Shown here: positions 35,027-44,367 of the stretch, piece by piece
Position numbering within the stretch: the stretch's first letter is position 1
Layout: each line of letters begins with the position of its first letter
From: Prinsepia uniflora
Taxonomy: Eukaryota; Streptophyta; Magnoliopsida; Rosales; Rosaceae
Assembly: GCA_032719365.1 (NCBI GenBank)
Contig: CM064863.1
Coordinates: forward strand, 64,691,583-64,755,582
Length of the DNA stretch: 64,000 bases
Reading direction: 5' to 3'
The notes under the pieces: generated by a model
Databases searched by the model: none
What the model was told of the DNA's origin: nothing
Seen by the model: the letters and a program-made list of their open reading frames with translations, nothing else
Position numbers and translations under genes: made by a program

Positions 35027-38000
35027 TTACTCAAACAAGTATGGGTACTGCCCTCTCATCAATTCCTCGGGTTCCCATGTCGCTTCCTCCACCTCGTGGT
35101 TCCGCCAAAGTACCTTAACCAAAGAAATCGTCTTGTTCCTTAAGACTTTTTCCTTCCTATCCAGAATCTGCACTGGCCGTTCCTCGAAACTCAAATCTGT
35201 CATCAGTTCCAGTGGTTGCTCTGGCAGTGCATGAGAGTCATCCCGAAGATACTTCCGTAGCATCGATACATGAAACACGTCATGTACTCGGGAAAGTTCC
35301 GAAGGTAGTGCTAAACGGTAAGCCACCGGACCAATCCTCTCGACAATCTCAAATGGTCCGATATAACGAGGACTCAATCTCCCACGTCGTCCAAATCGAA
35401 GAATCCCTTTCCATGGCAATAACTTTAAAAAGACAAAGTCACCAACCTCGAACTCTAAATCTCGGATCCGTCGGTCCGCATAGCTTTTCTGACGATCCTG
35501 GGCCGCCTTCAATCTCTCCCGAATAACCCGAACTGTCTCCTGGGTCATATCCATCAGATCCGGCCCCACTGCAGTTCTTTCTCCGATCTCCATCCAGCAT
35601 ACCGGTGTTCTGCACTGTCGACCATACAGTGCCTCATATGGTGCCATCCCTATACTCGCCTGGTAGCTGTTATTGTAGGCAAACTCCATCAATGGCAATC
35701 GATCAGCCCACGAATCCTGGAATTGCAATACACAAGCTCTCATCATGTCTTCGAGAGTCTGTATCGTCCTTTCAGACTGCCCGTCGGTCTGAGGATGGAA
35801 TGCCGTACTGAAATGCAATTTCGTACCTAAGGCAGTTTGCAGACTCCTCCAAAATCTGGATGTGAAACGCGGATCCCGATCCGACACGATCGACTCTGGG
35901 GTACCGTGTAGTCGGATGATCTCATTAATGAATAGCTGGGCCAAACGGTTTAGCTTGTACGTCTCACGTACAGGCAGAAAATGTGCTGATTTAGTCAACC
36001 GGTCCACTATTACCCAGACTCCATCAACTCCACTCCTTGTCTTCGGTAACTTGAAGACAAAGTCCATTGTAATATGATCCCACTTCCATTGTGGAATTGG
36101 AAGTGGCTGCATAGCCCCATACGGACGCTGCCGTTCTGCTTTGACCTGCTGACAGATCAAACATTTGCTGACAAACTCAGCTATCTCCCTCTTCATCCCT
36201 GGCCACCAATAATAGTCCCGGAGGGTACGATACATCTTTGTCCCTCCTGGATGCATAGCATAGGCCGAACTGTGGGCCTCGTCTAAAATCTCTCTCCTCA
36301 ACTCTGGTACCGCAGGTACACACAATCTCCCAAGCTTTACTAATGCTCCATCGCCCCTGACGGAGAAATCTTGTCTCTGTCCGGATTCAACCTCGTTCCT
36401 GTAATCACAAAGTATCTGGTCCTGTAGTTGAGCCTCGATGATCCTGTCGAACAACACGGGTCGCACATGAAAGCTAGCCAACAAGGCTCCCTGATCGTCC
36501 ATCCCTAACATAATTCCGCTCTTCCGGAGTTCCACTAGCAAAGGAAGATACACCAATCTCAAATGCGCAACTGATCCCGCCGACTTCCTGCTAAGTGCAT
36601 CAGCTACAACATTTGCCTTGCCAGGATGGTACTCGATGGTACAATCATAATCCTTCAACAACTCCAACCATCTCCGCTGTCTCATGTTGAGTTCCTTCTG
36701 AGTGAACAAATGTTTAAGACTCTGGTGATCAGTAAATATTCGGCATGTCACACCGAACAAATGATGTCTCCAGATCTTTAGAGCATGAACCACCGCCGCC
36801 AATTCCAAATCATGAGTAGGGTAGTTCAACTCGTGCGTCTTCAGCTGCCGGGATGCGTAAGCAATCACTTTTCCATTCTGCATCAATACACAACCCAAAC
36901 CCTGCAGCGATGCATCACTATATACCACGAACTCTCCACTGCTGTCTGGTAATGCAAGGATAGGTACAGTGGTTAATCGGAACTTTAATTCCTGAAAACT
37001 CTGTTCACACTGATCGTCCCATACAAACTTCACCCCTTTCCGGGTTAACCGAGTCAATGGTGCGGCAATCTGGGAGAAACCCTCTACGAATCTCCGATAG
37101 TAGCCTGCTAACCCAACAAAACTTCGCACTTCCGTCACCGTGGTCGGTCTTGGCCAATTTGTCACAGCCTCCGTTTTCTGAGGATCCACACTTATCCCCT
37201 CGGGTGATATAATGTGACCTAAGAATCCAATACTATTTAGCCAAAACTGACACTTGCTTAACTTAGCATACAGCTGCTCCTGTCGTAGTTTACCCAATAC
37301 CCTTCGTAAGTGTTCCTCATGAGCCCTGACACTCTTGGAATACACCAAGATGTCGTCGATAAACACTATCACAAATTTATCCAAGTATGCTCGAAAGACT
37401 CGATTCATCAAGTCCATGAATGCCGCTGGTGCATTCGTCAATCCAAAGGGCATCACCAAGAACTCATAATGCCCATACCTCGTTCGAAAAGCTGTTTTCT
37501 GAACATCCCCCTCGGCTATTCTCAGTTGATGGTATCCTGACCTCAGATCTATCTTGGAGAAATATCGCGCTCCTCGTAACTGATCGAACAAATCATCGAT
37601 CCTGGGTAAGGGATACTGGTTCCTTACCGTAGCCTTGTTCAACTGCCGATAATCCACACACAACCGTAAACTACCCTCCTTCTTTTTCACAAATAAGACC
37701 GGCGCTCCCCATGGTGATGTACTGGGTCGGATAAACCCTAGATCCACCAATTCCTGTAATTGGATTTTCAATTCCCGTAGTTCCGCCGGTGCCATACGAT
37801 ACGGTGCTTGTGAAATCGGTCGAGTCCCGGGGAGTAACTCGATCGTAAAGTCGATCTCCCTGGGTGGTGGTAATCCAGGTAAATCTCCTGGAAAGACATC
37901 AGGAAATTCCCGCACAATCGGAATATCCTCAATACGCAAAGATTCATCCGTAGACTCTACCACATAAGCAAGATAACCCTGACACCTCTTCTGTAAGAGT

Positions 38001-38239
38001 TTAGTAGCTGTGAGTGCAGATATTACCTTGGGTGATGCGTCTCCACACTCTCCCTGGAATATCACTTCCGGTAATCCTGGACCTCTCAAAGTCAACCGCA
38101 TGTTACCACAGTCGATGAGTGAATTGTACTCCGACAACCAATCGACTCCAAGTATCACATCGAAATCGTGAACATTCATCAGGATTAAGTCTGCCGGAAA
38201 TTCGACTCCCTCAATCTCCACAGGACAAGCTCGTATCTC
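35027..38239 (-). CDS. Pol polyprotein: protease end, RT, RNase H, integrase, chromodomain
   Basis: The frame continues directly from gag after the TAG at 38242-38240. Counting from the codon at 38221 (GTG, not ATG, so it is not a convincing start), about 1064 residues follow. Protease end with DVILGVDWL is at about 21-29. RT spans about 130-330, with VDYRQLNKATVRNQYPLPRI and the catalytic FIDD at 287-290. RNase H has YSDAS near 435, LELAA near 473, FTDHQ near 496 and ADALSR near 541. The integrase zinc finger (H-GGTKMYR then CLICQQ) is at about 657-692. The catalytic D, D and E lie at about 720, 781 and 818. A chromodomain occupies about 1015-1064 (ILDRKEKVLRNK then WRNHEVEEATWEPEE). No other stop interrupts pol, so it looks functional apart from the TAG upstream. 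Confidence 0.95.
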   Translation of the reverse strand, partial: EIRACPVEIEGVEFPADLILMNVHDFDVILGVDWLSEYNSLIDCGNMRLTLRGPGLPEVIFQGECGDASPKVISALTATKLLQKRCQGYLAYVVESTDESLRIEDIPIVREFPDVFPGDLPGLPPPREIDFTIELLPGTRPISQAPYRMAPAELRELKIQLQELVDLGFIRPSTSPWGAPVLFVKKKEGSLRLCVDYRQLNKATVRNQYPLPRIDDLFDQLRGARYFSKIDLRSGYHQLRIAEGDVQKTAFRTRYGHYEFLVMPFGLTNAPAAFMDLMNRVFRAYLDKFVIVFIDDILVYSKSVRAHEEHLRRVLGKLRQEQLYAKLSKCQFWLNSIGFLGHIISPEGISVDPQKTEAVTNWPRPTTVTEVRSFVGLAGYYRRFVEGFSQIAAPLTRLTRKGVKFVWDDQCEQSFQELKFRLTTVPILALPDSSGEFVVYSDASLQGLGCVLMQNGKVIAYASRQLKTHELNYPTHDLELAAVVHALKIWRHHLFGVTCRIFTDHQSLKHLFTQKELNMRQRRWLELLKDYDCTIEYHPGKANVVADALSRKSAGSVAHLRLVYLPLLVELRKSGIMLGMDDQGALLASFHVRPVLFDRIIEAQLQDQILCDYRNEVESGQRQDFSVRGDGALVKLGRLCVPAVPELRREILDEAHSSAYAMHPGGTKMYRTLRDYYWWPGMKREIAEFVSKCLICQQVKAERQRPYGAMQPLPIPQWKWDHITMDFVFKLPKTRSGVDGVWVIVDRLTKSAHFLPVRETYKLNRLAQLFINEIIRLHGTPESIVSDRDPRFTSRFWRSLQTALGTKLHFSTAFHPQTDGQSERTIQTLEDMMRACVLQFQDSWADRLPLMEFAYNNSYQASIGMAPYEALYGRQCRTPVCWMEIGERTAVGPDLMDMTQETVRVIRERLKAAQDRQKSYADRRIRDLEFEVGDFVFLKLLPWKGILRFGRRGRLSPRYIGPFEIVERIGPVAYRLALPSELSRVHDVFHVSMLRKYLRDDSHALPEQPLELMTDLSFEERPVQILDRKEKVLRNKTISLVKVLWRNHEVEEATWEPEELMRGQYPYLFE

Positions 38240-39454
38240 CTAGTTCACCCGGTAGGTCACACCCATCGGTGTCCCCACTCCCATCTCGTGCTCAAGTGCG
38301 GTCACCTCACGGCCCAACAGACTCGCACAACGTGGTGAAATAAAAGAATGAGTTGCCCCCGAATCCATCAATGCACGAACAACCATGCCATAAATATGTA
38401 CAGTACCTGTCAACACTCCCGGAATGGATCTGGCCTGCTGCTGGGTAACAGCATAAACACGAGCCATAGACTCTGCAGGTCGTCCCCGTCCTCTAGCCCC
38501 TCGATCACGGCCACGCACAACACCGCGTGTCCGGCTGCTGTCAGTCTGGGATGCTGTGCTCTGCGCTGGGGCAGTACTGCCGCGAATCAGTGGACACTCA
38601 GAAGCATAATGCCCCGGCTCCCCACAAGCGAAGCATGTGACCTCCCTAGGTCGACCCGAGTATCCTCCCGGTGAGATGCTCATCGGTGAGTAAGACCGCT
38701 GCCAAGCTCCAGAACGCTGTCCAGACCTCTGAGGACTCCTGAACTGACCAGAACGTCCTCGGCTGCCAGAAGACGAAGATCCACCAGAATGTCCTCCCTT
38801 CGAGCCACGACGGCCCGAGAATACCAAGTGTGGGCGATCACGTCGCCGAGTCTCCCCCTCAGCTCGCTGACGAGCCAGGATACTGTTCTCAACCCTAGTC
38901 GCCGCATCAGTCAGATCCCTCATGGAAGCAAAGGGTGTTGCAGTCACCATCGTCTGAATCTCAGGTCGCAAGCCCCACTCAAATCTGCGACATCGGTCTG
39001 CCTCGGTGATCACGAAGTTCTCAGCAAAGCGAGACAACATCAGGAAGGTCTCCTCGTACTCTGCTACAGTCTGATCCCCCTGCCGGAGTTGCAGAAACTC
39101 CGCCTCACGGGCGTTGCGGAACGACCGTGGATAGAACTGGTTGAGAAACCGCTCTCGGAAGGTCTCCCATGGGATGGTGTGAACAGTCCAGCCGGCCAAA
39201 ACAAGGTTGTGCCACCATCGGTAGGCGCTCCCATCCAGTAGGAAAGTCGCCAGTACGACACGCTCCTCCGGAGGACAGTGCATGACCTCGAAAATCCTCT
39301 CCCAGCGGTCAATCCACTGGTGTGCTTCCTCAAGGTCGGTTCCCCCACTGAAGTGCGTAGCACCCAGGCGCTGAGCCCGCTCAATGCTCGCAGTGTCTCC
39401 ATTTCCTCCATTGCCCTCGTCAACACGTGCACGGGGTTCACGTCGGGGAGGCAT
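38240..39454 (-). CDS. Gag with protease active site, ended by an in-frame TAG
   Basis: The likely start is MPPRREPRARVDE at 39454. An upstream in-frame ATG at 39490 would add 12 residues, but relatives begin at MPPRRE. Counted from 39490, the capsid-like region (about 40-200) has AQRLGATHFSG, FLNQFYPRSFRNAREAEFLQ and RRFEWGLRPEIQ. A CCHC zinc knuckle, CFACGEPGHYASECP, lies at 286-300, next to an R-, G- and S-rich nucleic-acid-binding stretch. The protease catalytic motif DSGATHSF is at 376-383. The frame stops at YRVN then TAG, in the middle of the protease. The rest of the protease and pol continue in the same frame after it. Relatives usually have one uninterrupted gag-pol frame. Confidence 0.92.
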   Translation of the reverse strand: MPPRREPRARVDEGNGGNGDTASIERAQRLGATHFSGGTDLEEAHQWIDRWERIFEVMHCPPEERVVLATFLLDGSAYRWWHNLVLAGWTVHTIPWETFRERFLNQFYPRSFRNAREAEFLQLRQGDQTVAEYEETFLMLSRFAENFVITEADRCRRFEWGLRPEIQTMVTATPFASMRDLTDAATRVENSILARQRAEGETRRRDRPHLVFSGRRGSKGGHSGGSSSSGSRGRSGQFRSPQRSGQRSGAWQRSYSPMSISPGGYSGRPREVTCFACGEPGHYASECPLIRGSTAPAQSTASQTDSSRTRGVVRGRDRGARGRGRPAESMARVYAVTQQQARSIPGVLTGTVHIYGMVVRALMDSGATHSFISPRCASLLGREVTALEHEMGVGTPMGVTYRVN

Positions 39455-39551
39455 ATCCAACTGTGAAGAGGCAAACAGGTTAAAAGACATCGAAAGCGAC
39501 CATGTACAAAGTACAAACCGCTAACCTAGTACTCTGACTACTAATCCTAAT

Positions 39552-39563
39552 GCTCTGATACCA
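39552..39563 (-). other. Primer binding site for initiator tRNA-Met
   Basis: Minus strand TGGTATCAGAGC, three bases after the 5' LTR. It matches the complement of the 3' end of plant initiator tRNA-Met, the usual primer for these elements. Confidence 0.9.
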
Positions 39564-40479
39564 AGCTGACAGGACCCGTCCCAATCCCACTGGGACCACC
39601 CGGGGACGTGACCCGCTCCCGTCTGACAATGACTCTAAACATACCAAAATTACCCTTAAATAAAAACCGAAGACTCACATAGATAGATAATATACAAACA
39701 CAGTGTTTAAAGTGATACTGTCAAACAACGGAAAGTAAAATACAACATGTGAGCACACTAGTCAGAGTACATTTATTCGGTGCTCAACCTACCCACAAGT
39801 GGGTGTACAGGTGCACAGCTAGGCAAACTAAACCTCTGCCTCCTCCTCCGGATCCTCCTCCTCTATTGCCGTGTCAGGGTCTGGAGGGGTCAGTAAAACA
39901 AGGGTGAGTGGGCCAAAAATAACAGTTTAGAAATCAATTTAATAATAAAACAATCATAAGGTTTTACCCCTCCGTTTTCCAAATCTTGCATGCAGTGAAA
40001 ACATAATATTATAAACCAATGAACCACAATAATAATCGTAAGGTGAAACTAACATATCAGTGCACTGTAAAACCCAACCCAAATGATGTCACGATTCTAA
40101 GGCTACGCGTTGCCACTCAGGGTCTCACACCCGAGACTCTCTAGGTACATCAGCTCCCGGTATCCCGGTCACTGCCCGAGGTATATGAACATGCCTTCCT
40201 GAGAGTAAGCAGCCCAACGGGGGTCAACTCCACTCAGTCAGAGCCCCGTGACTACTCCAGGGTCTACCCAGGCCAACGACCCTCCCTGGAGGAGACAATA
40301 TACACAGGTAGGAAAGTACAGTACAATAACAGTATAGTTTACCCTATGTCCCCCGGACATCCCAAACAAAATCCACATATAATCCAGACGGGTCTCATGC
40401 CCAAAACAGTGTAATAACATATATAAGCAGTTTATAAGACTCATCAGTGGAAATAGTAAAACAGTTTATGCATGCAAGC

Positions 40480-40490
40480 CTTTTATAAAT
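40480..40490 (-). promoter_or_regulatory. Candidate TATA box of the 5' LTR
   Basis: Minus strand ATTTATAAAAGG, followed by TTGCATGCATAAA. The TGCATGCA sequence beside a TATA-like site, near a GTGAGTGG motif, is kept in most LTR copies in this window. This placement is inferred and the start site is unknown. Confidence 0.5.
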
Positions 40491-40809
40491 CAAACAGCCC
40501 ACTCACACTCGGTCCTTGCTGCTCAACGATCTCTATAAACCTGTATTATTACTCCTGAGGGTTACTTAAGGACCCTACAATATCAATACCAAGACCCTAG
40601 AACAGATCCGCCTCAAAAACGCATCCCGGGCACTATTCCCGGTGCTTCAAACCCCATTTTGACTAACATAACGATCTCCGATCGACACGAAACCACCTCC
40701 ATTGGATCCGTATCGTCGAAACCTTGAAAATGGTACCGGCCCCACAAAAATTACTGTTCACACGCGCCCCCACGCGCCTGGTCAACGCGTGGGTCAACGC
40801 TGCTACAGT

Positions 40810-40976
40810 ACCGCTGACGTCAGCAGTGACGTCATGCTGACGTCAGCATGACGTCATCACTGACACTTGTCAGGTGACACGTGGCACGTTCTGATTGGTC
40901 CCTGGTCTGACAACATCTGACAGGATGACGTCATCATGACGTCAGAAGTGACGTCAGCATGATGACGTCATCAGTG
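40810..40976. promoter_or_regulatory. TGACGTCA cluster in the 5' LTR
   Basis: Eight perfect TGACGTCA palindromes, one more than in the 3' LTR because GCTGATGTCAGC there reads GCTGACGTCAGC here. An ACACGTGGCA site lies between them. The cluster is about 320 bp upstream of the candidate TATA box. Confidence 0.65.
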
Positions 40977-42569
40977 CTACAGTACCGGGTCGACCCGTTT
41001 GACTGGAACCGAGTCGCCGTCGACCCACGGTTTGACCCGATTCCACCACACGATTCCGGCCACCATTTCGACGGGGTTGATCCCTATGGGATCGTCTAGG
41101 TCTGTCCTATGGTTCTACAACCTCAAAACAAGAAGAAAGTGGGAAGAAACTCACCAGAATGTCTCTGAAACTCACGGTCACGGTCCGGCCGTCGTCCTCG
41201 GTGATCCACGGCGTCTCCGTCGTCCAACCCGGTCCCAAACGACTCGTCTCTCACCCTAGGACATGTCTATCACCTAACAATCAATTTCTAAGCATTAAAC
41301 ACAATCGGGTCGAACAGGGAAGGAAAACGGGCTTGTCGGGTTTTGGGTCTTACCGCCGCCGTCACGCCGCCGTAGCCCTCGCCGTCGTCCAGTTACGCTC
41401 CTAGGATCCCCACGGTGCAGACTGGAGCTCCTCCCGCGTCGAGGTGAGGTGGTTATCGAGGTTTGCTTCCTGGACCCGTTTCCTTGAGGTTTTCGGGTCG
41501 TGTTTTGGACGGGATTTTCAGGGCTGGGAAATGGGGTGGTGGCTGTCGGTGATGCTCGGTGATGGTTAGTGGATGTTGGTGATGCAGCTGGTGATCGGGT
41601 GGTGGTGTGAGAGTGGCTGGTTCGATCGCCTGGTTTGAGAGAAAATGGGAAGAGAAGCACGGGTGTGAAGAGGGAATGGATGTGTGTGTTTGTAAACAAA
41701 GGCAGAGATCGTGCATGAAGCAGAAAAAGCAGAGGAAATGGAAGGCTGGGATTCACTTGCACAGACAATCCAAGGGTGGAAATCAAATGGAGGGAAAATA
41801 AATAATATAAACAATGGGTTAAATAGTATTAGTTGCTTTATGGGAATAGTGTAGGCTTGGATGGGTGACACTTGTCACCAATCCATCGGTTCGATTTAAA
41901 TATTAGGTTGGCACGGATTCCCGTAATTAATTAATATTTTATTCCGTTGTTCTCGGTTCGTAAATTCCGCTAAAACGCTTCCTTGACCATAACTTCTTCA
42001 TACGAACTCCGATTTCGGCGTGCCGCCTGTCTACGGATTTGTGACGTCCCGATCTACGTCATAGTCATGGGTCAAAGTCCGAATTATTTCCCGAGAAAAA
42101 GTCAAAGTTTTTCCCCCCAAGGGTAAAACAATCTTTTTACATTAAAATATTATTATTTTGGTTCGGGTCGTTACAGAGACCCTACTGAGGAAATGGATTT
42201 GATTAAGAAACATGTTTCACTGTGTTTTGATTTGAAAAGTAATACAACTTACTTTGAAGAAAGTATTTGAAATACTTGTTTTCTGATGCATGCATGGTTT
42301 TACGTTAAAGGTATAAATGTAATTTGATAAGTTGATTTTATATAAACTGATTGTTTTTGTCCACTCATAGCTTTTGTTGTTTTTATACCCTTCAGGTTGA
42401 TCACGGATGCAGGTTGTAGTAGAGACCGAGACATCACATGTTGTTGTGTAACCCCATAGATCCTTGCGTACTTTGGATAACCCCGAGTGGGTTACGATTT
42501 TATCCCTTGTACGTGACGGGAGCAGGCACATCCCAGGATAATCCAGGGAGATTGGGATGGGTTCTGTCA

Positions 42570-43150
42570 GTTTGGCATCAGAACACTAGGTTACTCTTTT
42601 GATGTTGCGCATGTGCTGGATGTGATGTCTCTACGATAAGAACAACACATCATCAACCTTGTAGTAAGGGTAGGAATAAGGACATGACGTGGTGAGGAAC
42701 CCCAGATAGATTATATTTGGCACTAGATGTCGTATTTCAGTGTGGTTTTACACTAAGGAAGGCCGAGTTTCTTGTGGGCCCAATGGTGGTAATCCGTGGA
42801 GTTATGAGTGAACGAAATCCTCGGATAGTAGTTACTGGTTGGTTGGATACCAGTTACCCAGTATGATGACTTTTGGAGTCGTGATCGATAATTAGTCAGG
42901 ATAGATGTGTTGCAGTGAGCAACCGAGGTCGTGGACGGCCCGAATTGAGATTAGTTGGACAAGTTACCAAGAGAGTGGTACTTGTGGATCAGTCCTTCCT
43001 AGATCAATGGATTACGCGCTTTTGACCGGATTGTACGGCCGGTAACCCGAGTACTTGATCTCGATTCCCAAGTGAGTGACGGGTCACTGTTATGAACGGT
43101 TGGTACATGCGGTGTGTTGTCCGCACTCATGCGGAGTCTTAATAGCAGAG
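42570..43150 (+). other. Internal-region remnant of the old LTR element
   Basis: Starts with the primer-site-like TTTGGCATCAGAACAC and continues as unrecognisable sequence. It should be what is left of the internal region between two plus-strand LTRs. No gag or pol motif could be read. Confidence 0.45.
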
Positions 43151-44367
43151 TGTTTCTTGGTTGCGTCTTCGATTGAAGTCAATGACGATTTTGGAAAGTG
43201 CTTTGACTCGTAAAATGGTTTTCGAATTTGGAAATATCTTTTGTGCGTATGACCCAGTTGATTTATGGTTTGATTTAGAGTATAGTCAAACGTGAGATAT
43301 ATCGGGCTATGACTCAATTATGAGATTTATGAAAGATATTTTGGGCATGATACCCAGTTGTGGATTTGATAGCATTCAAGGAATCCTAGATTTATGCAGA
43401 GTTATGCTAAACATTGTTTTATGATGGTGTTGTGGAAACTGATTTGATAAAATTATATCCGGGCATAGACCCTATTGAGATGATTTTGGGTTGAATCCCT
43501 ACGAGATTTGATTACTTTTTCACTGAGACCATCATCTTGAGATTTATATGGTTGAGGGCCTCTAGTAGGAATGTGTTTCTCTGGAGAAGTCCTGGTGATA
43601 ATGCTCGCCTCTGGGATAGGATGTGTTTGCCCGGAAAGGTCACGAAGCACTGCTTGTTGTCTTGTAGCCAAGGGAGGCTCGGCTCAGGAGTGCTGGTATT
43701 ATATGGAGATCGATCGGTAATGTGTTCACGATGATCTGGAACGTCGGCTGGTACTGTGTTCACGGTGACGTGCTCGAATTGGAGCAGTCCTAGAGCTATT
43801 GGGCACGCGTTGCTGGGATATCGTGACTGATGTTGGATACGAGGATTGATTGTGTTTTTTTTTATGGTTGCTGCGTGCACAGAGGTTTTCACTGATGATG
43901 ATGTGCTGTGATCCCACATGGTTTCATATTTAGGCTGAGGTCCCATGTGGTTTATATTTTGGACTGAGACCTTATGTGATTTGGTTTTGGGCTGATACCC
44001 TACTGAGGAAATGTCTTTGATTGATAAGCATTTTTCACTGTGTTTTGATTTGAAAAGCAATACGACTTACATGCATGCATGCTTTTACGTGAAGGGTATA
44101 AATGTATTTCGATAAGTTGATTTTATATAAACTGGTTGCTTTTGTCCACTCACAGCTTTTGTTGTTTTTTATACCCTTCAGGTTGATCGCAAATGAGGGC
44201 TGTAGTAGAGACCAAGACATCACATGCCATTGCGTAACCCCACAGATCCTTGCGTACTCTGGATAATCCCGAGTGGCTTACGGTTTTATCCCTTATCTAG
44301 CACGTGGTGCCAGATGAAAGTAGGCACATCCCAGGATAATCCAGCGGGATTGGGATGGGTTCTGTCA
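43150..44367 (+). repeat. Truncated LTR, second copy
   Basis: Closely follows the old LTR pieces at 28690-29409, 32311-32382 and 42181-42569, and ends GGGATGGGTTCTGTCA. The first half of the LTR is absent. As it faces the same way as the LTR ending at 42569, the two may be the ends of one largely deleted element. Confidence 0.7.

Larger units (their letters stand above)
32383..42175 (-). mobile_element. Nearly intact Tekay/Del-like chromodomain Ty3/gypsy element
   Basis: 9793 bp, flanked by perfect GAGAC duplications (32378-32382 and 42176-42180). Two LTRs of equal length (2609 bp) differ at only about ten positions by eye. On the minus strand the order is 5' LTR (42175-39567), tRNA-Met primer site, gag with protease start, a TAG, pol (protease end, RT, RNase H, integrase, chromodomain), polypurine tract and 3' LTR (34991-32383). 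The domain order with integrase after RT, the C-terminal chromodomain and the long LTRs fit the chromovirus genus of plant Ty3/gypsy elements, probably the Tekay/Del clade. Confidence 0.95.
39567..42175 (-). repeat. 5' LTR of the chromodomain element
   Basis: 2609 bp, about ten single-base differences from the 3' copy (for example near 39724, 40266, 40500, 40818, 41012, 41671, 41915, 42040 and 42131). As the 5' LTR on the minus strand, it would drive transcription towards lower coordinates. Confidence 0.95.
19500..42569 (+). repeat. Old plus-strand LTR split by three nested insertions
   Basis: Pieces of one LTR lie at about 19500-20900, 28378-29409, 32311-32382 and 42181-42569. Read in order they follow the map of related LTRs: a TGACGTCA and TTGACC-rich part (20190-20560), AATCCAATGGTGGTGGTTT (about 20626), GTGAGTGGACTTTG, then TGATG followed by CATGCATTTTAT, then a GGCTGAGACC-type part, then CCCTTCAGGTTGATC (about 42388), and the end GGGATGGGTTCTGTCA at 42569. 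The TTTGGCATCAGAACAC just after it resembles a tRNA-Met primer site. The left end is missing. Confidence 0.75.

Noticed and set aside
38221..38223. Start codon for a separate pol ORF
   Set aside because: The codon is GTG in the middle of the protease, in the same frame as gag. The open frame begins right after the TAG, so a separate start is not convincing.
35212..39516. Many plus-strand and other-frame ORFs across the gag-pol region
   Set aside because: They are shadows of the minus-strand gag-pol frame and show no domain of their own.
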